Source: Ipomoea triloba
Taxonomy: Eukaryota; Streptophyta; Magnoliopsida; Solanales; Convolvulaceae
Length of the DNA: 64,000 nt
Reading direction: 5' to 3'
Assembly (NCBI RefSeq): GCF_003576645.1
Contig: NC_044919.1
Span: forward strand, 22,207,057 to 22,271,056
This document shows, in pieces, positions 9,701 to 20,886 of the stretch; position 1 is the first letter of the stretch; each line of letters begins with the position of its first letter. Under the pieces are notes generated by a model, which had not been told where the DNA came from, did not search any database, and saw only the letters and a program-made list of their open reading frames with translations. The translations under genes were made by a program, and so were the position numbers.

Positions 9701-9977
9701 AAGCAGGGGAGTTGTGCATGCGAAGAAATTTCAAGGCTTATAAACTTTTCTATGAATCGACAAAGACAAATATGAGAAAGATAAGTATTGCTTTATCTCA
9801 AAACTATAGATCTGTAGCTAAAAGTTTAACTTCTAGAGTGAATCCGTAAGAATTTTTTTTTTGTCTTTTACGAACCTATTACGCAAAAAAAAATACGGCT
9901 ATCACTAAAGTTAGCCTAAACGGCATCGTTTTCAGTGGGAGGGGAACTGAATTTTTTTTATTTACTAAAACTTGTTG

Positions 9978-9981
<4 letters not shown>
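9701..9981. other. Non-coding, nothing recognised
   Basis: AT-rich sequence with homopolymer runs. It contains AAACGGCATCGTTTT near 9920, a relative of the palindromic word seen in DNA transposons further right. Confidence 0.4.

Positions 9982-10046
<65 letters not shown>
9982..10046. repeat. (TA)n microsatellite
   Basis: About 32 uninterrupted TA units directly to the left of the Mutator-like element. Confidence 0.95.
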
Positions 10047-10048
<2 letters not shown>

Positions 10049-10060
10049 TTAAAAATCTTT

Positions 10061-10750
10061 GAGTTAATTTCAGAAATGGTCCTTTGACTATTAACTTTTA
10101 CCAATTTTTGTCATCGACTATTAATTTGACCAAAGTTGGTCCCTTAACTATTGATTTTGTATCAATTTTGGTCTTTATGTTAAATATATGTTAAATAGGT
10201 GTTAAAATTGAGGGCAAAAATGTAAAACCAAATATTTTACATTTCTTCTTCACTTTTTTTTTAACTATTGATTTTGTATCAGTTTAGCTATCAAATAAAA
10301 CAAAAAAAAAAATCACCTAATACAACATATACAATAACACTCCACATCCAGTTAGAGAATTTACAAAAAAAAAAAAAAATATTACGGAGTATATATTATA
10401 TTGCAGTAAACCAAAAAAAAAATATCAAAAATAAAATAAAGGAAAAAAATTTGATTACTTGAAACAATTTAACATAAAATGTAAAAAAATAAATATATTG
10501 ACTCACATTGTTTCCTATATAATCTTGCGATGGAGGAGGGGAAACAAAGTGAAGAAGAAAGGTTAAAATATTTGATTTGACATTTTTACCCTCAAGGCCT
10601 CAATTTTAACACATACTTAACATAGATTTAACGTAAGGACCAAAATTGGTACAAAATCAATAATTAAAGGACCAACTTTGGTCAAATTAAAAGTCAAGGA
10701 CAAAAATTAATAAAAGTCAATAGTTGAAGGACCATTTATGAAATTAACTC
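10061..10750. mobile_element. Non-autonomous Mutator-like element, 690 bp
   Basis: The ends are long inverted repeats (about 190-200 bp) starting GAGTTAATTTCAGAAATGGT and closing with the reverse complement. They are flanked by a perfect 9-bp target duplication AAAATCTTT at 10052-10060 and 10751-10759, the hallmark length for Mutator. The interior of about 290 bp is AT-rich and non-coding. The same kind of terminus appears at 43327. Confidence 0.88.
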
Positions 10751-10759
10751 AAAATCTTT

Positions 10760-11225
10760 ATAAGGATCTTTTAAATAACATCTTTATTGATATATTTTTT
10801 AAATAATTATATGATGAACCTATATTAATGACTTAATAGATTTATAGTAGTGATTTAATGGACCTATAATAATAAGACAATAAGTTGATCGATACACTTG
10901 CAATAATGATTTGATACACGCACAATAACGTCTTTATGAACATGCAATTTTGGATTAATGGACCTATAATAATAATTTGAAGACCATGTAGTAGTTAATT
11001 GATGGACATATAGTAATGAAGTAATAGTAATTTAATAAACATGTATTAGTGACTGATGAACATGTAGGAGTTAGTTATAGACTTATAGGTTCAATTAAAA
11101 TGTTTTTTTTTTTTAAATAATAAAGACAATATGAGTATAGTTTAAAAGATTTCAAGAGTTTTTCTATGAACTATTTTTCTATATATTAATTTTATTTGTA
11201 AAAAATGTTAAACAGAGAAATTATA
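10760..11225. other. AT-rich non-coding DNA
   Basis: Degenerate repetition of words such as GGACCTATAATAATAA and AACATGTA. No gene or element ends recognised. Confidence 0.4.
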
Positions 11226-12725
11226 ATTTATATCGTAAATCAGGGGGCACAATGCCAAAATGTTATGAGGATGAGTTCTCTGTACTCTAGGCAATCGTAC
11301 TGTATATTCTAGGCAACCTTTCTGTGTATTCTAGGCAACCATTCCGTGTATTCATGTGAGTAACACAGGTTGTGATGCGTTTGTGCATTCGAATGTTTAG
11401 GATGATGACTGTTGTGTTTTTTTGTGTCAATATTCTGTGTATTCTATGAAGACATTTTGTGTATTCTAGACAATCGTTCTGTGTATTCATGTTAGTAACA
11501 CAAGTTGTGATGTGTTTGCGCATTCGAATTTTAGGAGGATGAGTTCTGTGTATTTTATGTCAATATTCTGTGTATTCTAGGCAACCGTTCAGTGTATTCA
11601 TGTTAGTAACATTCGAATGTTAGGAGGATGAGTTTTGTGTATTTTGTGTCAATATTCTGTGTATTCTTGGCAACCGTTCTGTGTATTCATGTTTGTAACA
11701 CAGGTTGTGATGTGTTTTTGCATTTGAATGTTAGGATACACAGAATATAAGCCCAAATATCATCTTTTAGAGAAAATGGCACTTTTCCCCCTATGTTATG
11801 TGCTTATAGCACTTTTCCCCCGTGTGTTATTAAAGTGGCAGTTTTTTCCCCCTGAAATGTTAAATTGACATTGTTACCCTTAAAAATAATTATTTCATTT
11901 ATTTTTCTTCTCCAACAAATTATTACTTATAGGTATGGATGATCACGATTCGGTTCGAACCTAACCAAACACTGTAGCAATCATACCGAAATAGTATGGA
12001 CGGTTCTAGTTACGATTCATAACCAAAAAAATAAAATTAAATAATTGTTGAACCGTGAACCGGAACTTAACCACAGTCATATATAGTAAAAATGATCAAA
12101 CACTTATTTTGATAAATCGGTACGGTTCGGTTCCAATTTCGATTTTGAACCGCCAATCAAAACTTATTTATTTATTTATTTATTTATTTTTATAATTTTA
12201 TTTCTAATTTAAAAATAGTCTAAATTCAACAATTATTTTATTTTATTTTTTCGGTTCTGAATCGTAACCGTAACCGTCTATACTATTTAAGTTCAATTGC
12301 TACAGTGTTCGATTAGGTTCGTATCGAACTGTGATCTTCCATACATATTAGTAATAATTGGTTGGAGAATAAAAATAAATGAAATGGTTATTTTTAAGGG
12401 CAAAAATGTCAATTTAATATTACAAGGGAGAAAACTACCACCACTTTAATAACACATGGGGGGAAAAGTGCTATAAGCACATAACATAGGGGGAAAAAGT
12501 GTCATTTTCCCTATCTTTTATGTTCCATGTTTTTCAAATTTCACAATGTTGTTTAAATACTCACCTTTTGTCGTGTGTTTTGTGATCTGATGAACTTGTG
12601 TGTGTTTTTTGTTCTTGCTTCTTCATCACAGTTTTTATTGTTCAAATTACAGTTATATTTTAATTTTTTTTAAAATAAAACTATAAATCCGTAATAATAC
12701 GATTCGTTCACGGTATAACGATATG
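11226..12725. mobile_element. Word-repeat TIR element, copy 1 (interrupted)
   Basis: This is a non-coding DNA-transposon-like element. The left end carries TTATATCGTAAATCAGGG and the right end CACGGTATAACGAT, related as imperfect inverted repeats. The left half is made of reiterated words TCTGTGTATTCTAGGCAACC, TCATGTTAGTAACACA and GTGCATTCGAATGTTAGG. The right half (12513-12725) matches 20690-20886 of copy 2. The element is opened by a 744-bp palindromic element at 11769-12512. Confidence 0.62.
11769..12512. mobile_element. Palindromic non-autonomous DNA transposon (744 bp) nested in the word-repeat element
   Basis: The left end AGAGAAAATGGCAC is followed by CCCCCTATGTTATGTGC. The right end is its near reverse complement. 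The inverted repeats continue inward past 11930/12350, so the element could fold over most of its length. ATCTTTT(A) flanks both sides, a 7-8-bp target duplication. Copy 2 of the host element shows the site without this insert (CTCTTTTGTTCCATG near 20695). The duplication length fits hAT better than Mutator, but the family is not certain. Confidence 0.7.
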
Positions 12726-12865
12726 CTCTAATAATGACTTAAGTCTTGCTAGATACTCCGTAGAATGGAAGCAGGCCATGTTACGCTAATGATATAACTA
12801 TTGTATTTTCGGCCCTAAGTTGGGTCGTTAGGTCCAATTTTGGAGGACTCATCACTTCCGACAAA

Positions 12866-13602
12866 TTATACTGTGCACCACGGTACACATAGCAATGTGC
12901 ACCACGTACCTAAACGACGTCGTTTTGAGCATTGTAAATTAATCGTCCGTTTTTTTTGGAAATCACGTTTTCCGTTTCGGCCGGTCTTTGTATTTATGTT
13001 AATATTATGTGTATTCCAGGCAATAATTCTGTGTATTCTAGGCAACCGTTCTGTGTATTATAGGCAACCGTTATGTGTATTCATATTAGTAACACATGTT
13101 GTGATTTCATGTTAGTAACACATATTGTGATGTGTTTGTGCATTCGAATGTTTAGAAGGATGAGTTCTGTGTATTTTGTGTAAATATTATGTGTATTCAT
13201 GTTATTAACACAAGTTGTGATGTGTTTGTGCATTCGAATGTTAGGAGGATGAGTTCTGTGTATTTTGCGTCAATATTCTGTGTATTATGGGCAAACATTC
13301 TGTGTATTCTAGACAAACGTTCTGTGTATTCTATATAATGATTATGTGTATTATAGATAATGAATTCCTTGGAGTCATTCGCGTCCACTAACATCTGTGT
13401 ATTTTGTGTCAATATTCTGTGTATTCTGGACAAACATTTTGTGTATTCTAGACAAACGTTCTGTGTATTATAGATAATGATTATGTGTATTATAGATAAT
13501 GAATTCCCTGAGTCATTCGCGTCCGCGTCTACTAACACCAAAACGACGTCGTTTTACGTACGTGGTGCACATTGCTATATGCACCGTGGTGCAGGGTATA
13601 AC
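12866..13602. mobile_element. TIR element with word-repeat interior
   Basis: Inverted repeats of about 62 bp carry TGCACCACGG, ATAGCAATGTGCACCACGTA and the palindrome AAACGACGTCGTTTT near 12914 and 13540. The interior is the same GTGTATTCTAGGCAACC and TGTGTTTGTGCATTCGAATG repetition as in the neighbours. I could not identify a clean target duplication. It is non-coding: the open frames it contains are products of the repetition. Confidence 0.65.
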
Positions 13603-14027
13603 GATTGATCACTTCCTTGGCAAATTTTTAAGTGGATTATAGTACTCTACAAATTACTCTGTGAAGAAGGAATACAAGGTACATTTTTAATATACTAAAA
13701 ATATATATATGTATTGAATGTATATTATTTAATAATATATTTTCAGTATTTAAATAATGTATTTTATGTAAATAAATAATATACAATTAATATATTAAAA
13801 ATTTACCTTTTATTTATCATACGGTGTGGAGCATCAATACAATGTACATTTTTAATATACTAAAAGTACATTATTGTACTGAATATATATTATTTGTGTA
13901 TTGAATATACTTTCAGTATTCAAACAATTACTTTTACATACAAATAATATACTTTTAGTATATTCAAAACGTATTTTTTTGTGGATTGTGGAATAATGAT
14001 TGGACATCCTCGTTGTTATGTCAAATT
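13603..14027. repeat. AT-rich DNA with two copies of a TACATTTTTAATATACTAAAA block
   Basis: The block occurs near 13681 and 13849, each followed by TATTATTTAATA-like sequence and an ATACTTTTAGTAT type word. No coding potential. Confidence 0.5.
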
Positions 14028-14760
14028 ATTGTGTGTGGACCACGATCCAAAACGACGCCGTTTTGATGTTTTAAAAAAATTCATTACTCTGCATGCGTGT
14101 TGAAATAATGAACATTCTAGGGTAATATACTGTGTTTTATGAGTTAGAATAATGTACTTTGTGTTAGAATAACGAAACTTCTAGGTAAGATAATATATTT
14201 TATAAGTTAGAATAATGCAATTTATGTGTTAAAATAATGTATAATATACTTTATGTATTAGAACAAGGAAATTTATGTGGTAAGATAATGTATATTATGA
14301 GATAGAATAATGTACTTTAAGTGTTAAAATAATGCATTTTATGAGTTAGAATGATGTAGTTTATGTGTTTTTGGACCATGTTTCACACAATTGTGTTGAC
14401 CACAGTAAAAAACGATGTCGTTTTGATGTTTAAAAAAAAAAAATCTTTGCTCTGCGCGTGTGTTAGAAAAAAGAATATTCTAGGTTAAGATAATGTATTT
14501 TATGAGTTAGAATAATGTATGTCATATGTGTTAGAATAATGAAATTTCCGGGGCAAGATAATATATTTTATGAGTAAGAATAATGTACTTTATGTGTATG
14601 TATTTATGAGTTATAATAGTGTATAATGTACTTTATGTGTTAGAATAATAAAATTTATGGGGTAAGATAATATATTTTATGAGTTAGAATAATGTATTTT
14701 ATGTGTTTTTTAATTGTGGACCGCACCCTCACGATCCACACAATAATTATTGAATTATAC
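14028..14760. mobile_element. TIR-type element(s) filled with TTAGAATAATGTA repeats
   Basis: GTGTGGACCACGATCC followed by AAAACGACGCCGTTTTGATG opens the region. A second GTTGACCACAG plus AAACGATGTCGTTTTGATG lies near 14395, and GTGGACCGCACC near 14716. Between them the word GAGTTAGAATAATGTACTTT is repeated with small changes at a spacing of roughly 40-50 bp. This probably represents two related non-autonomous elements side by side, and their exact ends are uncertain. Confidence 0.5.
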
Positions 14761-14764
14761 ACAA

Positions 14765-15195
14765 TAGTTATTGTGTGAACCGTGGTCCACATAGCTATGT
14801 AGACCACAGTCTAACATACATTTTTATAACTCATAATGTACAATATTCTAACATATAAAATACATTATTCTATCACATAATGTAGATATCTTATCCATAA
14901 GTTCCATTATTCTAACACATTATGTACATTATCTTAGTCATAAGTTTCATTATTCAAACACATAATGTACATTATTCTAATTTATAAAATTCAGCGATAT
15001 CAACTTAGTTCTGAACGAATTAGCTCCTTGGTAATGGCCTCACCCCTCTTTTTTTTTTTTTAATTAGAAAGAGCGGGACATATAAGAGTTCCGAATCGAA
15101 TTTTCCTTCTCACTCAAGAAGGTTTGTCAGGATAGTAAGATCATTTTGGAACGTGGTCTACATAACTGTGTGGACCGTAATTTGCCAATTACACC
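14765..15195. mobile_element. Small TIR element
   Basis: GTGGTCCACATAGCTATGTA near 14790 and GTGGTCTACATAACTGTGTG near 15152 form inverted ends. Between them lie repeats of ATAATGTACATTATTCTAA. The right end abuts the upstream region of the RPL29 gene, about 230 bp before its start codon. Confidence 0.5.
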
Positions 15196-15299
15196 CTCAT
15201 GGGCCCAAATTTGGGCTTATTGGGCACAAACAACAATGTACAAATTTCCTTTTAAAAACCATTTGCTGCTTCACTAAGCCCATTTAATCGGCCCATTTG

Positions 15300-15425
15300 T
15301 CAAATAAAGTCATAAGTCATACTCATAAGTCATAAGTCATACCCCTCTACAGCGCGTGGTTTTGTGGCATTTCTGCACTTTTCCACACTTGACACTACCC
15401 TTATCCTCAGAGCAGCGCAGCAAAG
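15300..15425 (+). promoter_or_regulatory. Proximal upstream region of RPL29
   Basis: This short single-copy region contains four copies of CATAAGTCAT in a row (about 15310-15343), then GCGTGGTTTTGTGGC and a C/T-rich leader up to the start codon at 15426. No clear TATA box is visible, which is common for plastid-protein genes. The repeat may be incidental. Confidence 0.35.
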
Positions 15426-17267
15426 ATGATGAGCCTCTCCGTCGCGTCGCCTCCGAGCCTGACCTTTGCTCCGGCGAGGAATCTCTCTAAATCCCTATTT
15501 CACGGCGTTCGGATTGCCCACGTATGCCCTGCGTCGTCGCTTCGAACATCGCACTCATCCTCTTCTTCTCTGGTCGTGCGAATGGCTAAGAAAGAAGAGG
15601 AATTGAAGGAAATCAGAGCGAAAACTACTGAGGAAATCAACGAGGAGATATTGAACCTCAAGGGAGAGCTGTTAATGCTTCGCCTCCAGACGTCTGTCCG
15701 CAATGAATTCAAGTCCAGCGAGTTCGGCCGTATGCGTAAACGGGTACTTTCTTTTCCCTCATGTTAATCCCTTCTCTTTCTCCATATGGCATTTATGAAT
15801 GAATTTCTAAATGTGCATGTGTTATGGTTTAATTAGCTTAGAATGTGAGTTTTTTTTTTTGGCTGAATTTGCAAATTGGAGGTTGAACTTTTCAATTATT
15901 GGGATAAAGTGAAGGAGTAGAGCCAATTTAGAGCCATGGTTAACAGTGCATAGGATTAGTCTTGATGGAACTTTGAGGAAAGAATCATAATTTGAAGTTG
16001 TTTGTATTTGTAGCATATACTCTATTAGTAACAATGTTTGTATTTTGACCATATGGCAGTTCTTGTCCAAATCATGATACTCATGACTGCATTCAATCTA
16101 GATTATCATAATATATATTCTAGGTATAAAATGTTACTTCTGGATTATATTTGATCAGACGCCTGCTTTGTTGTGCATTCATTCATGAAATCAAGTATCA
16201 TAGTCTGAAAAAATGTGTTGTGACCTTGCTTAATCAAAGTTAAATTGCTAACAGGGAAAAAAAAATTTAACTGAAAGCTGTTTTATAATACCAATTTTTT
16301 GAGTTTATATCTTCCTCTTCTAAAGTGAATTAGAAATTTAGAACTATTAGACATTTAGACATAAAGCATGATTTGGGTGATAAATTCTATTATGCGTGTT
16401 GCTTTGCATGTGATTTCACTTTCTGCAGAGTGTATTAGGTAAATCAAATTTCTGTACCTTTTTTCCTTTAATATATAAACATTTGTTTATTAATTGTGTT
16501 CATCTTTTTACTTTAAACAGTTTCATACTTTGATTTGTTCTCTCTTCTGAATGCTTTTTTTTTTCCCTAGTTTGATTAAATGCCATACAGCAAGATTGGT
16601 CATTTGGTCCTGTATTAAAGAAAAGGGCATCCTTTATTGGGATATATTATTTTTATTCTATGCAACCCAAAGTTTGCTTGTAGATGCAGATATGGCCCTT
16701 TTAGAAGGTATTATTTTCAAGAGGACAAAACTATTTTGTCTGAAAAGCTTTTTCTTTTGAGGTCTATTACCGAGTTCTGTCCTGGCCTTTCCATTTTATT
16801 TTGCCATTTCATGATCCCTACTGCCTTTGTTTGTAGAACAATGTATGGACAATGTGAGATTGTGAGGTTATGAACTTTCAATTTTATTTGATCTATGGAA
16901 TGACAGTTTTGAGTTGCTGAATACATGGTGGGTAAAGTTGTCGTTTTAACCATTGTCCCTTATCAGGGTTGTTATACCCTGTTCCTCTGCTTTCTATCTA
17001 GCAGCCTATTATACCTTCACTTGTCATTTTTTAATTCAAATTAGCTGTCTCATTTGAAACATTGCTTTGACATGGTTTTTCTTCATTAATTAGGTTGCTC
17101 GAATGATGACTGTTAAACGGGAGAGAGAGCTTGAGGAGGGAATTAACAAGAGGTTGTCAAGAAAGGTAGACAGGAAGTGGATGAAAAGCGTTGTTCCGAA
17201 ACCACCTCCATCTTTATTGAAATTACAAGAGGAGGCAGAAGAAGAAGCCAAGAAGTCATCTGCTTGA
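15426..17267 (+). CDS. RPL29: Plastid 50S ribosomal protein L29 (bL29c), nuclear gene, two exons
   Basis: Exon 1 is 15426-15743 and exon 2 is 17094-17267, with a 1350-bp GT-AG intron (GGTACTTT at the donor, TTAG before GTTGCTCGA). The joined product is 163 aa. The first 55 or so residues are Ser/Arg-rich and poor in acids, a plastid transit peptide. The rest is the L29 fold: a Lys/Glu-rich helical hairpin with LLMLRLQT and, across the splice, EFKSSEFGRMRKR then VARMMTVKRERE. A C-terminal Lys/Glu tail is typical of plant L29. The protein sits at the polypeptide exit tunnel of the plastid ribosome. The start ATG is followed directly by a second ATG and either could be used. Length and splicing agree with the family. 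The gene converges on the DC1 gene, with 476 bp between stops. Confidence 0.93.
15744..17093 (+). other. Intron of RPL29
   Basis: A T-rich, single-copy intron without recognisable transposon insertions, unlike almost all other non-coding DNA in this window. It ends with a pyrimidine-rich stretch and TTAG. Open frames within it (16551-16873) are chance. Confidence 0.85.
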
Positions 17268-17743
17268 GTTTAGAGACCTTTCTGTATGTAGGTAATATGA
17301 TGTCATCTTCATTGGTTTATGTGTAGGTATGGATTATTAGTTTTTTCCAATTTACCAATTGCACTGCTAATTGTGGTTCCAAATATATTCTGTCAATCTG
17401 GATGAAAGCATTTTCTTTTGTTCCTCTAACTGTTACCACAATTGTATTGCTTCCTTGTATTCTCTTATTAAGTTACTCTCAAGTATCTTCCAGTTCTTGT
17501 TTCTTAAACTAATGAATGCTTAGTGCTGTAAATGAGTATTAAGATAGATTGTGTCTGTGAAGTCTTAAAGGAAGATGAGTATAGCAATTGTAAAACGCTT
17601 ATCAAGCTTTGATCAATTGGGTGATCATTGATAACTGTCAATGTTTTATGAAAGAAGAAAAACCCGTTTAGCTAGCCTTGAAAAGGGAAATCAAGAAATA
17701 GATGAACAACTAACTCTTCTTGTTCAGTGAATCTCTAAAATTG
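17268..17743. other. Intergenic space between convergent stops
   Basis: It should contain both 3' UTRs. It is T-rich after 17268 with several TTGTAT and AATAAA-like words. No repeats seen. Confidence 0.6.
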
Positions 17744-18697
17744 CTAGGCATTGCCATTCTCATCAGTGCCACGGCCTAAGATACTTCCCATAATGGTCTG
17801 CCCTACCTGCTGACTCGCCCCTTCCACGAGACCTTGGATTGCAGCATTCAACAAGCCACTCCTCCCCATTGCAGGCTGGTGCTGGGCATGTTGGGTAAGG
17901 GTTGGTCTTGTGTATCCGCCCGCCTGGACTACAATTGCAGGTGCAGGAGGAGTTTGCACAAACTGGTTGTAAGCGACTGCCCCTGTACCTGCACTTTGCT
18001 GCTGCAACTGGTTTGGTCTGATCAATGACCCACCCTGTGCTACAGGCACCTGCTGGTATTGGGAATGAGAAGTTGATCCCAGAAATGAGTGATGGTGCCT
18101 GATCGGAGGCGGTTGTGGGTGAAGTGGCAGCGGTTTGGGGGCAGAAGCAGTTGAGCAATCCAAGTGAACATCAAACTCGCAACTACTGCACCTATAGAGC
18201 CACTGCTTGATCCCGATTTTCTTGCAGACGTCGCAGGAGAAGCCCTTGACATCATCATAGGGGTTGTTGAAGACGAGCTGAAGCGGGCACTTGTGCATGT
18301 GGTGGGCAATCCTGAGGGGCTTAGAAGCGCAGAAAACATGGAGATCAAACTCACAGTGCACACAGTGGTAGTTGAAGCCATCTCCACGGCGGTTGCAGGC
18401 ATCACAGTTGAAGAGGCCACCGGGGTACGAGGAGGCAGGGAGGAGGGTGAGGGGGTGCTCTGGATGGCAAGGGTGGGAGATGAGCTCCGGGAATTGGGTG
18501 CAGCTGAGATGGAGGGTGAAGTTGCAAGGCCTACAGATGTACATTTGGCCAGAGGATTCCTGTAGTTTGCAAGCTGAACAAATACTAGGATTGGGATTGG
18601 GATTGTGGAGGTTAAGGTTAACTAGCTCTAGTTCATGAGGATGGGCGAAATGTCTAAGCTTTGGGTATTGAGCATTCATGGAGTTGAGCCTCCCCAT
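17744..18697 (-). CDS. DC1 (Cys/His-rich C1) domain protein, 317 aa, single exon
   Basis: Three DC1 zinc-binding modules lie at about residues 16-66, 77-123 and 132-181. Each has the pattern H-x-H, then CxxC, CxxC and HxxC (for example FAHPHEL, CSAC, CRPC, LHLSC). The rest is a Pro/Gln-rich tail of about 135 residues ending in a short helical GLLNAAIQGLVEGA segment. DC1 proteins bind zinc and probably lipids or proteins, and many respond to stress or hormones; the exact job of this one is not known. I chose the ATG at 18697 (MGRLNSMN) because DC1 proteins commonly begin shortly before the first HFxHPHEL. The frame is open further up to an ATG at 18826 and would add 43 residues with a hydrophobic stretch that could be a signal anchor. 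No intron is needed. The gene is convergent with RPL29. Confidence 0.88.
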   Translation of the reverse strand: MGRLNSMNAQYPKLRHFAHPHELELVNLNLHNPNPNPSICSACKLQESSGQMYICRPCNFTLHLSCTQFPELISHPCHPEHPLTLLPASSYPGGLFNCDACNRRGDGFNYHCVHCEFDLHVFCASKPLRIAHHMHKCPLQLVFNNPYDDVKGFSCDVCKKIGIKQWLYRCSSCEFDVHLDCSTASAPKPLPLHPQPPPIRHHHSFLGSTSHSQYQQVPVAQGGSLIRPNQLQQQSAGTGAVAYNQFVQTPPAPAIVVQAGGYTRPTLTQHAQHQPAMGRSGLLNAAIQGLVEGASQQVGQTIMGSILGRGTDENGNA

Positions 18698-18857
18698 CTT
18701 CTCTGGTTTGATCATGAAACGGGAATGAGATGGAAAGGAGGTGATGAAGATAAACAAATAAATAAAGATAAGGCAAAGAAAGAAGGAAGAAAAAAAGGGT
18801 GTTGACTTGGAAAAAGTCAACTGCATTGTAATCTAGAGGAGGATATGATGCGTGCAT

Positions 18858-20202
18858 ATTAATTGTGTCTCGGTTGTTTGACTAAAAACTTTTGACGCTT
18901 TCTTCGGATTGTCTTTCGCTATTTCCGTACACACTGAATTTACGGAAAGGAGATTAGGGGTGTTGGATAGTTTTGTAATTATTATTATTATTATCACACA
19001 AGAAAATTTGCGCTTATTCAATTTACATAATAAACTAAATATGCAACAATTCTATTAAATTAATAGCTAATTAAATATTTAAAAATAGTATTAACATTAA
19101 TTGTGGAACATACATTTTTTTTTTAAAAAAAAATTCATATAATTATATGTCTATATTGACTTAAAAAGAATTGTCATATTAAATTATCTTTATATAGTTA
19201 AATATAAATAGTGAATGGTGAAATAACTTTTTTAGTTTCTCGATTGCGATTGTAATTATATTTACATGTTTGTAATTATATTTACATATTTACATCGTAA
19301 ACAACCGAAAAATTAGATTAAATTTTAAAAAAGCTCCCTTATCCAATCATACATGTCCAACTTATTGTAATTTTTAAATGGAACAAGGGTCAAATAAGTC
19401 CAACTTATTGTAATAGAGTTAGTAGTATTCAAAAAAAAAAAATCAAAGTGTAATTAGTCTCTTAAATTAAAAAAAGTTCTAATTAGACATTTAAATTTCT
19501 CATTTAATTTGTATGTAATTAAGTTAAAAAATTAATTAATAACAAATAAGAAATTAATAACGAAGAGTTTGAATATTATTGACAAAAGGAAAAAGAAAAA
19601 TGCATCATTCTTAAAATTAATAATTAATTAACGCATTAAATTAAAAATATAATTTGAATGGTTTGAAAAGAATTGTATTTAATTTGAAAACGTATAATAG
19701 AGGTTGTAATAATAAGTAATAAATTAGCTTACGGAATTAAAGACGAAAGAACATGCATATATGGTTTCTATCTCTAACCGCCAACTCCAACTTATATTAC
19801 TCCTTTACCGTCTTATCGATTTACATCACCATTCAACCGTCCCACTTTACCCATTTTAATGAATTCTGAAGTCAACATTCATGAATCTATCAATCTCTTT
19901 AGTCTGTTTATCCACACAAAAGTTGTCACCAATGGGAAGATTACATGAATTAAAATATAATTTAATTAACTACTCCGTATTTTAAATTTTTTTTTTTTTT
20001 TTACAGTTGCTCTTTATAAAGTGCATAATATCCCTTTCTAGTCTAATTAGCTTCAAATTTTGCCACCCCATTAGTATCTAATGTGAAAAGAAAATAGAGT
20101 ACATATTATTTGTTAGGATAACAGATAATTTTAATTGGCCCAATGGCTAATAGATCCAATAGGCTGACAAGCCCAGTAGACAAGTCTGCAATTGTTATAG
20201 GC
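18858..20202. other. Intergenic AT-rich region upstream of the DC1 gene
   Basis: The first 200 bp should hold the DC1 promoter. A (TTA)n-like ATTATTATTATTATC lies near 18978. The rest is A/T-rich with homopolymers (A10 near 19432, T18 near 19989) and no coding potential. I see no element ends up to about 20200. Confidence 0.5.
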
Positions 20203-20886
20203 AATTTATATCGTGGACCAGGGTGCACAATACATTGTGCAACCCGTACTAAAATGTTAGGAGGATGAGTTTTGTGTATTTTGTGTCAATATTCTATGTA
20301 TTCTATTTTGTGTCAATATTCTGTGTATTCTAGGCAACCGTTCTGTGTATTCATGTTAGTAACACAAGTTGTGATGTGTTTGTGCATTCGAATGTTTAGG
20401 AGGATGAGTTCTATGTATTTTGTGTCAATATTCTGTGTATTCTATGAAGGCATTATGTATATTCTAGGCAACTGTTCTATGTATTCATGTTAGTAACACA
20501 GGTTGTGATGTGTTTGTGCATTCGAATGTTAGGAGGATGAATTCTGTGTATTTTGTGTCAATATTCTGTGTATTCTAGGCAACCGTTCTGTGTAGTCTAG
20601 ACAACCGTTCTATGTATTCATGTTAGTAACACATGTTGTGATTCTTTGTGCATTCGAATGTTAGGATACACAGAATATAAGCCCAAGTATTAACTCTTTT
20701 GTTCCATGTTTTTAAATTTCACAATGTTGTTTAAATATTCACCTTTTGTCGTGTGTGTTTTTGTGATCTAATGAATTTGTGTGTGTTTTTTGTTCTTGCT
20801 TCTTCGTCACTGTTTTTGTTGTTGTTGTTCAAATTACAGTTATATTTTAGTTAAAAAATTGTAATGAGATCTGTTAGCGTCGTTAC

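Noticed and set aside
11226..13541. Regular short repeats as a CRISPR-like array
   Set aside because: The phrases vary in length and order, there are no unique spacers of constant size, and the context is a plant nuclear transposon.
16551..16953. Overlapping short ORFs
   Set aside because: They are inside the RPL29 intron and have atypical composition.
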